Notes under the pieces: generated by a model | The model's database searches: none | Seen by the model: only the letters and a program-made list of their open reading frames with translations | What the model was told of the DNA's origin: nothing | Position numbers and translations under genes: made by a program | Shown here: in pieces, positions 42,845 through 55,588 of the stretch | How positions within the stretch are numbered: the stretch's first letter is position 1 | How the letters are laid out: each line of letters opens with the position of its first letter | Assembly (NCBI GenBank): GCA_022059125.1 | Contig: JAEUWY010000012.1 | Coordinates: forward strand, 744,001 to 808,000 | DNA length: 64,000 bases | Direction: 5' to 3' | Source of the DNA: Corynespora cassiicola | Lineage: Eukaryota > Ascomycota > Dothideomycetes > Pleosporales > Corynesporascaceae

Positions 42845-44050
42845 CTATAATCTGCGTCGACTGTAGGCCCAATAGGCCTTCCAGGGTAGCTTCCAATCTG
42901 CAGTGCGTAGTGAGTCATGGAAGACGTCAAAGTCAACCTTCTGCAGCTTATCCAACCAAGATTGCGTGGCGATACTCGGCAAGAAAACGCCGAATGCTTG
43001 GTCTACTTCGCCCAGTTGGGCTTCGGAATCAGCATTCAACTGCTGGGTGCTGTATTGGTGGTCCTCTTCGTTTTGATGTTCAAAGTCGTGGCCCAGGGTT
43101 CCCTCGGAGCGAAGCTTTGAGAGCATCTCACGAGCTGTGATTAGATGGTCATTGGCCCGAGTTGCAACGGTGAACACAGCGTCCCGTAATCCAGGGGCTT
43201 CGGCACCCTGTCGGAAGATGTCCTCTTCCTTGACGTTCGCTTCGGCCATGACATCCAAAGGCAAGAGGACTGCACCTTGGGTGGGTCCAGATGCGCCAGT
43301 CATGGAGTTGCTTGTCCCCAAAGGCTGAGGAGGGGGGAATGCGATTAGAGGAATGCCTCGCAGCACTGCAGCAATGCCCATGGCCTTTCCGATATGAGAC
43401 GCGACGTGATCAGTGGTGATGGAGGCCTGGGGCAGGGCAGACAGGGTTAGATATAACATGGTAGAGTACGTATTTTCGGCGTAACTTTCGAGGGCCGACA
43501 GTGACGGGTAGGGCGGATTGGTCAAGTGCTGCTCCCTGGTATTGATGATGCGGTTGAACCAATTCTTGCTCAGCTTGGCCTTGCCTCTGGAACGCTCATG
43601 CAAGTCTTCGGCGGCTTTTGCCAACAGTATTGCTACGGGCTCTTTGGGAGGTGCGCCAGCCAGGGCTTTCGCCACTGTGTCCCGCCAGAACTGCATGCGC
43701 ATCATGCCAATGGTTGGCGTGCTGGTCGTGTCTGCGACGCGGGCAACATCGACATTGAAAGCCCGAATGGCCAGGTAGGCATCGCGCGAGGAGGGCGGGA
43801 TGAATGTTTGGAGTACGTGTGACGGTCCATCATAGGTCCTGGAAGTGGTCAATGGTGTGCCCACGCTTGCGACACTGGGCAGCTACTTGACGAGGTTTGC
43901 GCAGTAGTTCCTCGCGCGGTCAATCTCGGTCGCAGAGGGCCGCGCAGAGTCGCGGAGACATGCCGAAGCGTGGAGCGATCTCGTCTGGTGCGGGCGCGGG
44001 AGGGCGTGTATGCGCCGTAGAGCTACGGGGAGGAGCTTGTGAGGCAGCAT
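42845..44050 (-). CDS. Mitochondrial complex I assembly factor, NDUFAF6-like (squalene/phytoene synthase fold)
   Basis: Two exons (44050-43887, 43838-42845) give 385 aa. Exon 1 codes for an Arg/Leu/His-rich presequence (MLPHKLLPVALRRIHALPRP) and the first conserved block (ATEIDRARNYCANLVK). The 48-nt intron then joins it to TYDGPSHVLQTFIPPSSRD. The body is the trans-isoprenyl diphosphate synthase-like fold of NDUFAF6 (FWRDTV, then SHIGKAMGIAAVLRGIPL). In this family the fold serves complex I assembly in the mitochondrial matrix side rather than squalene synthesis. The C-terminus KLPWKAYWAYSRRR is typical. The Asp-rich catalytic motifs of true squalene synthase are not seen. It is divergent from the RAD5-type gene with 298 bp between the starts. 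Confidence 0.9.
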
Positions 44051-44348
44051 TGGAAATTTTCGGACGGGGAGAACTGGCAGGTGGCGGGCAAGAGATTAGG
44101 GAGCCATGGAGGCAGTGCAAGGAGGCAGATATTGACAAGAAAAAAGGCCGATAAAAGGGTGTTATACAGTTAATAGTACATGGGACGGGCAATGGCGGGG
44201 AGGAGTGGTCGAGGAGTGGTTGTGGGTGCTGGCCAGTGCATGACGCCGTCACCCCCAGCAGGCGCGACCGTGAAAGCGCGTTTCTGGCCGCCGACGCGCC
44301 TCATCAAAGGCACCACGGCCACGTCCCCCGCCTACACCCGCGACCACC
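44051..44348. promoter_or_regulatory. Bidirectional promoter region, NDUFAF6-like / RAD5-like
   Basis: The 298-bp gap lies between two divergent housekeeping-type ATGs. No TATA box is obvious next to either start. It is G+C-rich in its right half. Confidence 0.5.
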
Positions 44349-47300
44349 ATGGAGCCCACCCACGTCGACGAGCGCCCTCGCAAGAAGCCACGCTATTTTG
44401 AAGATCCCGCCCTGTCCGAAATATCCCCAAACCGCCCAATTTCGCCCTCGCAAGTTTCGCCGTCACCAGAGCCCTCGGTCGACAATGCTGCGAATTCTAC
44501 ACAAGCAGCGCATGACACACACGGTAACGAGAATGACCTATCCGTGGATGGCTTCGATTTCGCCACTCTCCAAGCAGTTGTGGGGAAGCTGCCCACGGCA
44601 ACCCTGCTAAAGCTCAAGGAGGTGAGCGGGAACAATGTCGAACGAGGTAGGAAGACGGCCACGCCGGACAACTAGGAGAAGCTGACTCTTTTTAGCCATT
44701 AACCTCTATCTCGATGGCTCTTGGGCGACTGTTCGGGCTCCTCCGGTGGTCCCCAAGGCTCATACGGTCGATGAGCATATCCAGCTCACAATTGCAGGCG
44801 CTTTCAAGAGGAATCAACCCGAACAATCCCACGCTCCTACGCCTGCCTCCAACCCTTCACCGTCCACGCCCCCGATACTAAAGCGCATGCCTCCTCGAAG
44901 ATATATCGGATCATTTGGAGCCATTGGCTTTGCTACAAGAAGCGGCAAGGGAATGCTGCGGCATGGAGAAAAGGTGGCGATCGAGCGCGCCAAAGCTCGA
45001 CCAAAACAGGCGAAACCAGGTCGACGTGTTGTACAACTAAAGAAGCAAGACATTATAGTACGATTCACCAGTGAGAGGGGGGAAGAGGTTGGCAGGCTAG
45101 ACAACGACTCTGCGTCGTGGATCTCGTCATTGATCGACCAAAAATGCTGTACTTTTGAGGGCTCAGTTGTATATACGCCAGACAAGCTTACCACTGGCGA
45201 AAACATATATTTACAGCTCCACGCATACTTTATCCCCAGTGCCTTTGACAAGCGCCAGTTCGACAAGCCTGACAACAACCGCCAAATCAACCTATTCGAG
45301 CAAAAGGAGAGCTCGGATGAGCGAGATCTGCGCCTGCGTCAGGTGGCTCTGGTCAAGCTTTTCCGGGCCATCAACCTGCATCCAATACGGTCAAACGAAA
45401 ACAACGAAAAACACAAGCAGCAGGGTATCCTGCAGGCTGCAGAACTTTCCGACAACAACGAGCAAAAGCCAAAGCCAGTGAACGGAAACGGGAACGGGGG
45501 CAGCGCCGATTCTGCTACTTCACCACCCTCCGACGAGGCCGAGGAGGGAGAGGAGCTTGAGCAGGATCAGCTGGACTCCTTGTACAAGAAGGCTCAGTCG
45601 TTCGATTTCAACACCCCAACGTTGGAGCCCGCTAATACTTTCTCGATGGATCTCCGCAAGTACCAAAAGCAGGCGCTATTCTGGATGGTAGGAAAAGAAA
45701 AGGACGAGTCACCCAAGCACAAAGAGGAATCTATGCACCCACTATGGGAAGAATATGCATGGCCGATGCAAGATGTTGATAACAAGCCTCTGCCCGTCAT
45801 TGAAGATCAGACCATGTTCTATGTCAACCCATATTCCGGCGAACTTTCTTTGGAATTCCCGAAACAGGAACAGAACTGCCTGGGTGGCATCCTGGCTGAT
45901 GGTATGTCGGTCGTGTATTCCATCTCTCTGGATAATGATGAGCTGACATGTAACAGAAATGGGCCTTGGTAAGACGATTGAGATGCTCAGTCTTATTCAT
46001 ACGCACAGAAATGAGGTCCCTAGTCGAGCCACATCTGCCGCATCGCGGTCCTTCCCACGGCTACAGAAGGCCAGTGCTACAACAGAGCCTGCGCCATATA
46101 CTACTCTGGTGGTGGCACCAATGTCGCTGCTGGCTCAGTGGCAGAGCGAGGCCGAAAAGGCATCCAAGGATGGCACTCTCAAGGTCATGGTCTATTATGG
46201 TTCTGAAAAGGCCGCCAACCTGCAAAAGCTGTGCAGCGAGTCAAACGGAGCCAATGCACCCAATGTCATCATCACTAGCTACGGAGTCGTCCTCTCCGAG
46301 TACACTCAGGTCACTGACCAGGGCGGCAATCGAGGCTCACACGGCGGTCTCTTCTCACTGGACTACTTCAGGATCATTCTTGATGAAGCCCACTACGTCA
46401 AGAATAGACAATCAAAAACGGCCAAGGCGTGTTACGAGCTCAGCGCAAAACATCGCTGGGTACTCACTGGTACGCCGATTGTGAATCGCCTCGAGGATCT
46501 GTTCAGTCTCGTTCGATTCCTCAAGGTTGAACCATGGAGCAACTTCTCCTTCTGGAAGACCTTTATAACAGTACCTTTCGAGTCTGGCGACTTTATCCGA
46601 GCCCTAGATGTTGTGCAGACCGTGCTCGAGCCGCTGGTGCTTCGACGAACAAAGGACATGAAAACGCCCGATGGCAAAGCCCTGGTGCCATTGCCTCCGC
46701 GAACAATCGAGATCAACCGGATTCAAATGTCCCAGGACGAGCGAGATGTGTACGACCACATCTTCCTTCGCGCTAAACGCGTCTTCAGCGCCAACGCCGA
46801 GGCCGGGACGCTTTTGAAGTCGTACACCACCATCTTCGCACAGATCCTCCGTCTACGCCAATCTTGTTGCCATCCGGTGCTCACTCGACACGCCAGCACT
46901 GTCGCGGATGAAGAAGATGCAGCGCTAGCCTCCGACCTAGCCAACGGTCTTGCGGACGATATGGATCTGTCGTCGCTCATTGAACGATTCACTTCGGACG
47001 GCGAGCAGGATGTCAATAGGTTTGGCGCTAACGTCCTAAAACAAATCCAGGACGAAGCTGATGCCGAATGCCCCATCTGCTCTGAGGAACCTATGATCGA
47101 TCAGGCGGTCACTGGCTGTTGGCATTCGGCATGCAAAGAGTGTCTGCTAAATTACATCAACCATCAACGTGACAAGGGAGAGATTCCGCGTTGCTTCAAC
47201 TGCCGCGAGCCTGTAAATGTGCGCGATGTGTTTGAGGTCGTTCGCCATGACCACATCTTGGATGAGGGGAACATCCGCAGTGATACACTGGATGATGCAG

Positions 47301-47922
47301 CGCCATCTGCAATCCAAACACCGCGGGTCAGCCTCCGACGCATCGGCCTGGCGGGGTCCGCAAAGACACAAGCTCTTCTTACCCATCTCAGAAAGATCCG
47401 AAAAGAGGACAAGCATACGAAGAGCGTCGTCTTCTCTCAATTCACATCGTTTCTCGACCTCATTGAGCCTGCCCTGACGCGCGATCACATCCCGTTTTTG
47501 CGGTTTGACGGGACAATGGCACAGAAGCAGCGCGCAGCCGTGCTTGACGAGTTCCGAGAATCTGATAAACCTTGTGTTCTGTTGCTGAGTTTAAGAGCGG
47601 GCGGCGTGGGCCTAAATTTGACGTGCGCTCAACGCGTGTTTATGATGGATCCATGGTGGAGTTTCGCGGTAGAAGCCCAGGCTATCGATCGCGTGCATCG
47701 CATGGGCCAGGAGGGCGAAGTCAAGGTCATCCGGTTCGTCGTCAAAGACAGCATCGAAGAGAAGATGTTGAAGATTCAAGACAGGAAGAAGTTCATGTGA
47801 GTGCTCCTACTCCCTGGTTTTGAACAGTGCTGACAGGGTGTAGCGCGAGCTCTTTGGGCATGATGTCTGACGAAGAGAAACGTGTTCAAAGGATCGAAGA
47901 CATCAAGGAGCTACTCAGCTAA
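44349..47922 (+). CDS. RAD5: DNA repair helicase / E3 ubiquitin ligase RAD5
   Basis: Four exons (44349-44646, 44696-45901, 45957-47796, 47844-47922) give 1140 aa. In the nucleus RAD5 directs error-free bypass of damaged templates by polyubiquitinating PCNA and remodelling forks. The order of domains matches the family: a short UBA-like block (LKLKEVSGNNVERAINLYLD), a HIRAN domain from about 165 (RYIGSFGAIGFATR), SNF2 helicase motif I DEMGLGKT (501-508), motif II LDEAHYVKN (D644), a C3HC4 RING from C873 (CPICSEEP, CWHSACKECL, CFNCREPV) inside the helicase, then the C-terminal helicase (FSQFTSFLDL, LRAGGVGLNLT). The end GMMSDEEKRVQRIEDIKELL is coded by the tiny last exon. All four exons splice in frame. 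Confidence 0.96.
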
Positions 47923-48966
47923 GTCTTGCCAGCATTGCCAACATTGTTGTTGCATACGTCCGGCATAGCATGCAGGGTCACACTATGGCAAGGGGAAAGG
48001 GGGGGTATACGCAAGGTCAATGTCTTGTTTGTCCTGCTTACAAAAGAGTCTTCATAGATAGGCTTGCATAAGAAGGCGCTTAGCTAGGTAACACGTCCAT
48101 GTAGATCAGAATATGTCCGGGCTACCAAGGGGTGTAGTCATGCTCTAGTGTTGATGTACACAGCCCTAATCATCAAAACAGAGCATGACTAGGACCCTTG
48201 GTTAGGTAGCTTAACCACTTCAGCTTCCGCGGATGCACCCGCACCCTGGAATGACGCCTGTTGGCCTCAGGTTCCACTCAATGGAAATATGATGTCGCCT
48301 CCAAGCATCGTATGAGGCGATAAGCGGGATCTAACCGTCCCGATTGATGCGGGCTGCCGCGTTTGTTGCTGCTCGTTCCCGTTCTCTGAAGTTCTGTCAT
48401 CTGTTCCGATTGGCTTCTTGCCGCATTCCGTTTGGCCTGTCCCTTTGTCTGACTCGAAGCTGCTCGATTTGATTCATACCTGCCTCTCCTTTCCATGGGC
48501 GGGTGGTGCTCCGCCAGTGGGATCGTTTGCAAAAGTGGTGCCCAGGCCAGACCATCGTTTTACGTCCACTAGCTGTCTCCGCGGAACTTTCCTGCTCCTG
48601 TACCCTCCAACGAGCTAGAGAAGCAGCACAAATTGGTTCTCGAACATTTGCGAGCATCAGAAAGCGATGCCTCTTATCCCTCGCAGATTGTTAAGCTAGA
48701 AGTCTCCCACCCATTTTTTCGCGATCGGTCTGCACATGTCGCGGGGGCGGAACGACCGGCCCCTCTGCCGCTAGCCTCGTAACCAGCCAATCCCAGTCGG
48801 GCCGGCCTGCACAACTCTTGCCATCCTGCAACTCCACTCCATTCCGCTGCTCGCGTTCGCTTTCGACCTCTTCTCGACCGGCTGGCGGCGCCATCCTCGT
48901 CGGCGATTGCCCTTGGAACGTCAACGGCCTCCTCTTTGCTTAGCTCAGCAGCTGAACTCCCGTCCA
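47923..48966. other. Intergenic spacer, nothing recognised
   Basis: About 1.04 kb holding the RAD5 3' UTR and the upstream region of the second Zn2Cys6 gene. Overlapping frames at 48278-48967 on both strands have no known motif. The sequence CATGCTCTAGTG near 48138 is followed by TAGTCATGCT-like inverted copies near 48180, which is probably chance. Confidence 0.45.
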
Positions 48967-50597
48967 ATGCCGCGGTTAGGGCACAAGAAGTCCAGGAATG
49001 GCTGTCGCCAGTGCAAGGCCCGGCACGTCAAGGTACGCTGCCACCGACCCCATTTTTACCCGTTTCCATCCCTTCGTTACCAGAAACCCGGATAGAAGAA
49101 TCGCTCACAGTGATTAGTGTGATGAGAACAAGCCATGTTCGAGTTGCGCCAGGCATGGTGTTCAGTGCAGCCTGATCACGTGGGACCCGAATGCCTCCCC
49201 ACCAGCACCCGTAAGGCCCGTCGGCCAAGGACGTGTCACAAAAAGAGCCGCAAGTCGCAGTAGAAAGGTATCTTGGAGGTTGATCGTCTGCCAAGAGTCT
49301 GCTAAATCCATCTCAGCCCTCTGTGGTCTCTACGCACAGCAACACGCCAGCATCGCTGCCCATCGACTATGTCCTCAACCCATCGCCGTCGACGGCAACA
49401 GGGACTTCGGAAGGGGAATCTCCGCAGTCGCAGACGGATCCGTTTCCGTTCTTCACCAAGTTTACAAACAAGGCTGACACCATCCAGCCCAATTACTGGG
49501 TCCGCGATCTAGAACTAATGTCAGCCATTACGCTCAACGGCCCTTCGCTCTCAGTACTAACTCATCGCAGGCACCACTGGTCAACAGAGGCTTATTATCA
49601 TTTATCAGACCGAGATGATACACGACACATGTGGAAGGTGATAGCACCGAAAGAGGCCATCACCCATACATTTCTAATGCACGAGATCCTCGCCCTCTCG
49701 GCGCTTCACATGGCTTTCATGCAGCCGGAGCAGATACGAGCTCATTACGCACTCGGAATCCACCACCAAGACCTGACCATTCGTTCTGTGCGGAAAATGC
49801 TCCAAAACATCACCACCGAGAACGCCGGCGCCGTTTTTGCCACCACCACTCTGCTCACCATAAGCGTTTTTGCGTCCCGAGGAATCGAGGCTTCGTTTAA
49901 TGGAGATGAAAGCATAGACCAGCCGATAGATGATCTGATAGACATCTTTGCGTTGATCTCCGGCATGACCCAAGTCTTGTTCAGTGCCGAGGATGTCGTG
50001 AAGCAAAGCTCATTTGCAGCCATGCTCCGCATTCCCAAGGAAGGAACCTCGATTCACCCGATTTTTCAGGATCTTCTGGATCAACTGCCCAAACTCACTG
50101 CCTTCTTCTCTGATCCTTTGCTCCGTCTGTCAGAGGACGCTCGGCGCGAGTATCTGGAAGCGGCCACCCATATCCAAGTCGTCGTAGACTATTCAATGCA
50201 GTCTTCCTTGGACGTGCGAACCCTACGTCTCTTGTTTTACTTTCCCCTCCGCCTGGGTGTTCCTTACAATGCACGGCTACGGCAAAAGGAACCGGGTGCT
50301 ATGGTTATATTGATGTATTATGCAGCAGTGCTCTCGGTGAGTGCTCAGGAGTTCTGGTTCATGAAGGGGTGGGCGGAGCGCATCATGCGCATGACGCTCC
50401 ATACCATTGAAGCCTCGTGGCACCCGATAATACAATGGCCTCTCCGCATCATCGAAGAACAAGGCCAGGTGCCGCCGCAGGAATCACCACAATCCAAAGA
50501 GCCCGACTGCCAAACCGTCATGCCCAGCAAGGAATACATCAGTTCCAGGATGGCTTGTGAGATAATCGTACCGCAATACGATTTGCCACAGCACTGA
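48967..50597 (+). CDS. Zn2Cys6 transcription factor (second copy type)
   Basis: Three exons (48967-49032, 49118-49267, 49317-50597) give 498 aa. The zinc cluster is split as in the gene at 18220: C13 and C16 in exon 1 (NGCRQCKARHVK), and C23, C29, C32 and C39 in exon 2 (CDENKPCSSCARHGVQC), giving CX2CX6CX5CX2CX6C. After a Ser/Thr/Pro-rich linker, the body (from about 120) shows WVRDLELMSAITLNG and FLMHEILALSALHMAFMQP, as in UPC2-like regulators. It probably activates or represses target genes in the nucleus. The targets are unknown. The 85-nt first intron has another AG (CTCACAG) 7 nt before the acceptor I used, but only the chosen one restores the frame. Confidence 0.87.
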
Positions 50598-51956
50598 AGC
50601 GCAGGGACAGAAGAATAAGCGAGCAGGGACGGTTGGCTGCACGGCGCTGTGCAGCCTCGTCCTGCATCTTCGAGCCGCCGGAAGCTTTGTATATGTAGAT
50701 TGCGGCACAGCAACCCGCAACAGCGGCAGAGCGACCTTCCGTGCCCATCATTGCCCACGGCCGTCAGCATCAGCGAGACCGGAATTGGCCGCATGTCCGC
50801 CAGGCGTGCCGCGGGGCGCACTCTGCACCCCCAACGCACAGCGTATTCGCACCGCATCTGACCCTGGCGGAAGAATTGGCAAGCAGCGTGCAATGATTGA
50901 CTTTGCTCAACGTAGGTAACTAGCCGTTAGCACAGGCGTAAGAAAAAATGTCGCGAGCAGTCACATGTCCACGGCCGCAAATTGGTTGCCTCGTTGCCTT
51001 CTTCTCCCCCAGTCACCTTCTCAATGCGAACAACTAGCCATCAGACGCGGCGCTACCGTTGCCCAGCAGCACTCATCGTCGCGATTGCCAGCACGCATCC
51101 GGCATTCCGCGGACGGGCAAGGCCTCCATGGCATCATCCCGAGCGCAGCCCTGCACACCGATCATCCAGGCCGTTCTAGCTTTACGCCCTCAGCCCAACA
51201 GGTCAGAGCCATTGCTGAGTGTGTGTGTTTCTCTCTTCTCTCGGCCTCAAATTCGGCCTGTCAGATTTCCGCCACAACGCCTCGGGAAAATACTGTTATG
51301 GGCGAACGACGTGGTCCAGCTCGAGTAAGATCAGATCAGATCAGACCAACACGGCCCATGAGTCGCGCGCCCACGCGAAGACATCTGCCCACGACAACAG
51401 CTGTCGATGGCGCCTGTCTCGGACTTCCAACGCCCACCTGCGATTGCGGCAAATGGGCGGTACTGTCTGCGCACGTACCGAGCCCAGCAGTCCCGTTTTG
51501 TAATCCCTACTCGAGCTGTCCGCCCGTCTCTCTCCACTTTTTCCGTCTTTCGCGCGCACACCCCTGCCCGCCCGCTGGGCAGCAGGGTCCGTGGCACGCC
51601 GACGTACACCTACAGCACCTAGTCAACAACATGCATGCCGCACATCACCTTATTATCCAGCCGCCCGTGCCTGCTTTGGACTCGGCCTCGCTCCCGCACC
51701 GCACCGCATCGCCTCGCATCGCACCGCACGGCCGTAGAGGCCGGTGCTACGTAGCCGCCCCATGCTTTTGTGCTCCTCTTCCCCCCGCAACCGCGCGAAA
51801 TTCGGACCCTTGGCTTGGGAGAGGAAGGGCTGGGATGGGTACAGAGGGAGGGGGATGGCGTGTATGGTGTACGAGCCCCGCTCCCTTTTTCCCATGCCCT
51901 GGCTGTTTGCTGCTTTCGATTCTGTGGGGACGCGGTCGTGCATGGACAAATGCATG

Positions 51957-51987
<31 letters not shown>

Positions 51988-53300
51988 TGGCTTGGAATAA
52001 TGCAATCGAGCACCTGAACGATAGGGATCGAATGGCGAGTTTGCGTTGCGAGTGCATCAATTCAATGGCTGGGTGGGAAGGGTGTGTGTGGGCCACCCAC
52101 TTCGGGCCAGATGTGGGTTCATGGTTAGGGTAGCGTAGCGTAGCGTATGGACAGCCTAGTCACCGTCCAGCATCCATGTTGCTAAGCAGTCTCACGGCGG
52201 AAGACGAGTTAATCAACACACAGGCGCCCGGCCAACCCTCCCTCCGCTTTGGGTCAGCGCGTGCTCCCAGGTGCGGTACCGATCTTCGGTGCATGCGTGA
52301 GCGGGAGGAAGGAGGTCGGCGAGGCGAGGCTGAAGTTTTTTTTTTCCCGTCTGTTGTTGCTGTTGCTCTATGTTTGCCGCAGGCCAACCAATTGGCCGGC
52401 TTGCATAACCCTTGCTGTGGTGCTGTGCTCTGCTGATGGGGGGTGCGGATGTTACAGATATGGCGCTGCGGTGGTGCGGCGCGGTGTTTTGTGTGTTGCG
52501 CGGCGGCGGCGGCGACGACGACGAACGGTCGCTGCCCGTTAGGCGTATTATGAGCACATGTTTGTGTTGTGGGGGTTCAATAAGGGGTCTGCTATTCAGA
52601 TGGGAGCCGCTGGGCTGGAAGCAAGGGCGTGTGTATCCGATGCAATCGAGATTGTGGCGCTGGAGGATGGGGGTTGGTGGAGGCTGCGACTGCGACTACG
52701 ATTGCAACGGCGGCTACTTGGTTGCGAAGGGATGAGGCTGGCCCCCTGGATGACCTTGGGTAGTAGTCCAAAAGGGTGAGTGGCAGTGGCAAGATGGGCG
52801 GAAAAAGCGCTGGTATTACAAAATATGACTATAGCTGGTAAGATCGTAGTGAGCGTGATGGGGGTATCGAATGCGAACGACGAATGTGTGCGTGGCTTTC
52901 GTATGCCCCCGAGCAATGTACCAAATAGAGAAACAATAATCCCAAGTGTCTCGTCAAAAAAAAGCCATGTGTCCAGAGATATCCCCCCAAAAAGGCCTCC
53001 ACCCAGGGCGTTGTGCAGTTCTTGCTCCCGTCTAACCAAACTGGCTCAACGCGCTGGTGGAGGCATGTGTGTATATCCGTCCAACTCCCTGCATAATGGA
53101 AAACGTGAAAATGGCGAAAGGGTTGCAGTGTTGAAAGGGAGCGGCATTAACACAAAATTTGAAAAGGTGTGCGTGGTGCGATTTTCTCTTGTGTGAAGGG
53201 GGAGGGTGCACAGCAAAGAAATTCGTTCAACGGAGGAGCAAGTACGCATCTCCACTCATCATCCACCGTCCAACGTCCGTAGAAGAAGGCAAAAGTGGAA
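50598..53300. other. 2.7-kb region without a supported gene
   Basis: A frame of 340 codons at 50965-51987 is present, but it is low-complexity (Pro/Ser/Arg/His) and runs into the (ATGT)n microsatellite. It overlaps other frames and shows no domain or splice logic, so I do not call it. The stretch 52400-52780 has GC-rich repeats. The rightmost part should hold the 3' UTR of the minus-strand protease-like gene. Confidence 0.5.
51953..51985. repeat. (ATGT)n microsatellite
   Basis: A tetranucleotide run of about eight ATGT copies without interruption in non-coding sequence. Confidence 0.92.
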
Positions 53301-55588
53301 CTAAGGAAGGCGATCTTGCTCGGAAATCGGCCTTGGTGAGCGGTTGCTCGTGGCCCATTGCTCGAGCTCCTCGGCTGTGGGCTGCGAGACGGCTGTCACG
53401 TCGCTGGTATCACTGAGGCCGCGCGTGTGCGAGGGCCGTCGCTCGAGGCTGGCGATGATATCCTCGCCTTCTGCCTTCTCCTCTCTGGCCTTCTTCTTTT
53501 CCTCCTCTTGCTTTTCCTCCTCTCTCTGCCTTTTCTTTTCCTTCTCGTCTGCCGCTCCCATCACTCCCGCAATCGACGCATCGCTCGGCCCCTTGGCAGG
53601 TATTGCCCTCTCAAGGTCAGGCGTCGTGCTTGGCGACTTGACCGGCTCAAAGTGCTGTCCACCAACTTGGAACTGGCCGTCATCTCCTGGAAGCTCCGCA
53701 AGGGGTGCGGCGGCGGGAGTGCCGGGTGTATTGTTCGTAGAGGATTCGCGAGTTGCGCCTCGCCGCCTAACCTTGTGCCCTGCGACAAAGTAATCGATTC
53801 CACCACTGCGCTCGCTAGGGGTTACGCTAGATAGCGCAGGAGTCTCAGGGGGCGGCGAGTAGAGCTCCGCAGGTGGAGAGTCCATTTCGCTGATGGGCGG
53901 GAATGGGAGCGTGCCGTCTTTCTGATCGCGATCGTAGTACCCCACAAGCGTCGACTTGGGGGAGCCAGGAGGGTTGGAATCCAGCTCCGAGACACGGCGG
54001 TGCTTGACTTCGTTTCCAGCGTGCATGGTGTCGATTTCGGAGGGCTTCTCGGAGTATAGCTGTGCTTTCTTGGCGTTGCGCCGCTTCTTCCACCAGAAGA
54101 AGAAGCCAATGCCTGCTGCGAGGAAAGCGACTACGATACCAACGACAATACCAGCGATGGCTCCTGAAGAAATCCCACCACCACCCGAAGAGTTGTCTCC
54201 GAGGGAAGAAGTCTGGAAGGAGCTGTTGAAGATGGTGCGGAGGGCTGGTGGTGGCATGGGATCGTCGTAGCGGGCGGACGCGACAGTGAAGTTTCTGCGC
54301 TCATAGTCGACGACTAGATAAGCTTCTTGCAAAAACGAGCGGCCGAGAACGTTGAACCCGTTGGTGGATCTCTTCAGGGGAAAATATCTCAGAGTTCCGT
54401 TTAGGTCAGTCCGACTTATCTCAAGATCGAATGCATCGTATGGAAGTTGGATTGTGACAGAATCCCCTCCTTGACCGTCTACTTTGATATTTAAGTCTGC
54501 TTCCTGCTGTTGGTTGAAATTACGCGTAGATTCGTTCGCAAAATACATGTTGCGCTCTTCGTCGTAGGTCAACCTGTACAGAGTTGCAAATTCATTACAG
54601 ATAGGTTCCGGAAGTATCATGTAGGGAGTCAAGGAATCTATCGTGGCACTGAAGGTCCATGTTTCATTCGTTGTGATAGAATGGATGTTGTCATCGATCG
54701 CATCCTTGGGATGATATGTGATAGAAGAGACGGTGACGACGAGGCTTGCGTTGTTTCCATCAGGCATGTTGATAGACACACCTTCGTCTACCATTCGTGA
54801 TTCATCGTAGCCGCCTAGGACGAGACTTCCAAGCACACCATTGTTATTTCCTTATACCAGTTAGTATCAAAAAATTATACCTAGGTACGGTGGGGGAACA
54901 GACAAAAGCCCAGCATCGAAATAATATAGGCATTTTGAATAGAGATAAGCATCCAACAGTAACGGGCAAGCGTGAAATGACACTTACTATAGACTGCGCC
55001 TGCACCGTAGCCATATGATACCGTTTCTATCATGTGTCCAGAGTCCTTGAAGTTGTATAAAAAGGTGGTTCGGCGGGTGTCGGATTCGACCCTATCTACC
55101 CCTAATCCAAAGGAACCCAGGTAGTAGTGGTCATTATCCGGTGTAAGGGCAATTGGTTGACCTGCAAGTATCAGGCTCTCTCGTGAGGCTAGTCCTAAGC
55201 CGACAGTCCATGTCCCATACTCTGCTTTCAGGCGTGGGAATTCCTCGGGCCACCAGTATGGCAAAGGTAAATCGTATAGACCTAACGGATCCCACCCTCT
55301 TTGTATATCATCCTCAAAACCACGCGGCTGATTGTTCTCAAACACCTCGACGCCGCGGCCAGGGGCACATTCTTCGTCGCACTCGCTGGCCGCTGCAGCC
55401 GGCATGGTTAGTGGGCTAGAGGTCGATACAAGGAGCCTAAAGTTCTGGCCACGACTGTTCTGCCCGTCGTCTCCCGTGTTGATGAAAAATGTCGACCATC
55501 GGCCATCGTTGCCATCGTACTTTCCAGTCGCCTCCACTACCTTCGGCAGGCTTACGTTCACAGGGTCGTTGCGCTTCTTGAGAAACAT
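53301..55588 (-). CDS. Membrane-anchored aspartic-protease-like protein (first catalytic Asp missing)
   Basis: Two exons (55588-54988, 54850-53301) give 716 aa. The pepsin-family (A1) ectodomain-like region spans about 20-395, one transmembrane helix is at about 431-454 (GAIAGIVVGIVVAFLAAGIG) followed by KKRR, and a long Glu/Lys- and Pro-rich tail follows. The first active-site motif DTGS is replaced by STSS (S55-S58, in FRLLVSTSSPL). The second has an Asp (D272 in TIDSLTPYMILP) but a changed DTG context. The C-terminal NVLGRSFLQEAYLVVDYERR is typical A1. The 137-nt intron has a perfect TACTAAC branch point near 54869. No signal peptide follows the chosen ATG, so a short upstream exon may exist. 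It is probably a non-catalytic surface protein. Confidence 0.82.

Noticed and set aside
42845..44050. True squalene or phytoene synthase
   Set aside because: The fold matches but the Asp-rich catalytic motifs are not seen, and the mitochondrial presequence and C-terminus fit the complex I assembly factor NDUFAF6.
48138..48195. Inverted-like CATGCTCTAG...GAGCATGACTAG sequences
   Set aside because: Arms are short and imperfect, and there is no sign of a terminator or element; treated as chance.
50965..51987. 340-codon plus-strand frame ending in the (ATGT)n microsatellite
   Set aside because: Low-complexity, no domain, and the microsatellite codes for repeated MYVC; likely non-coding.
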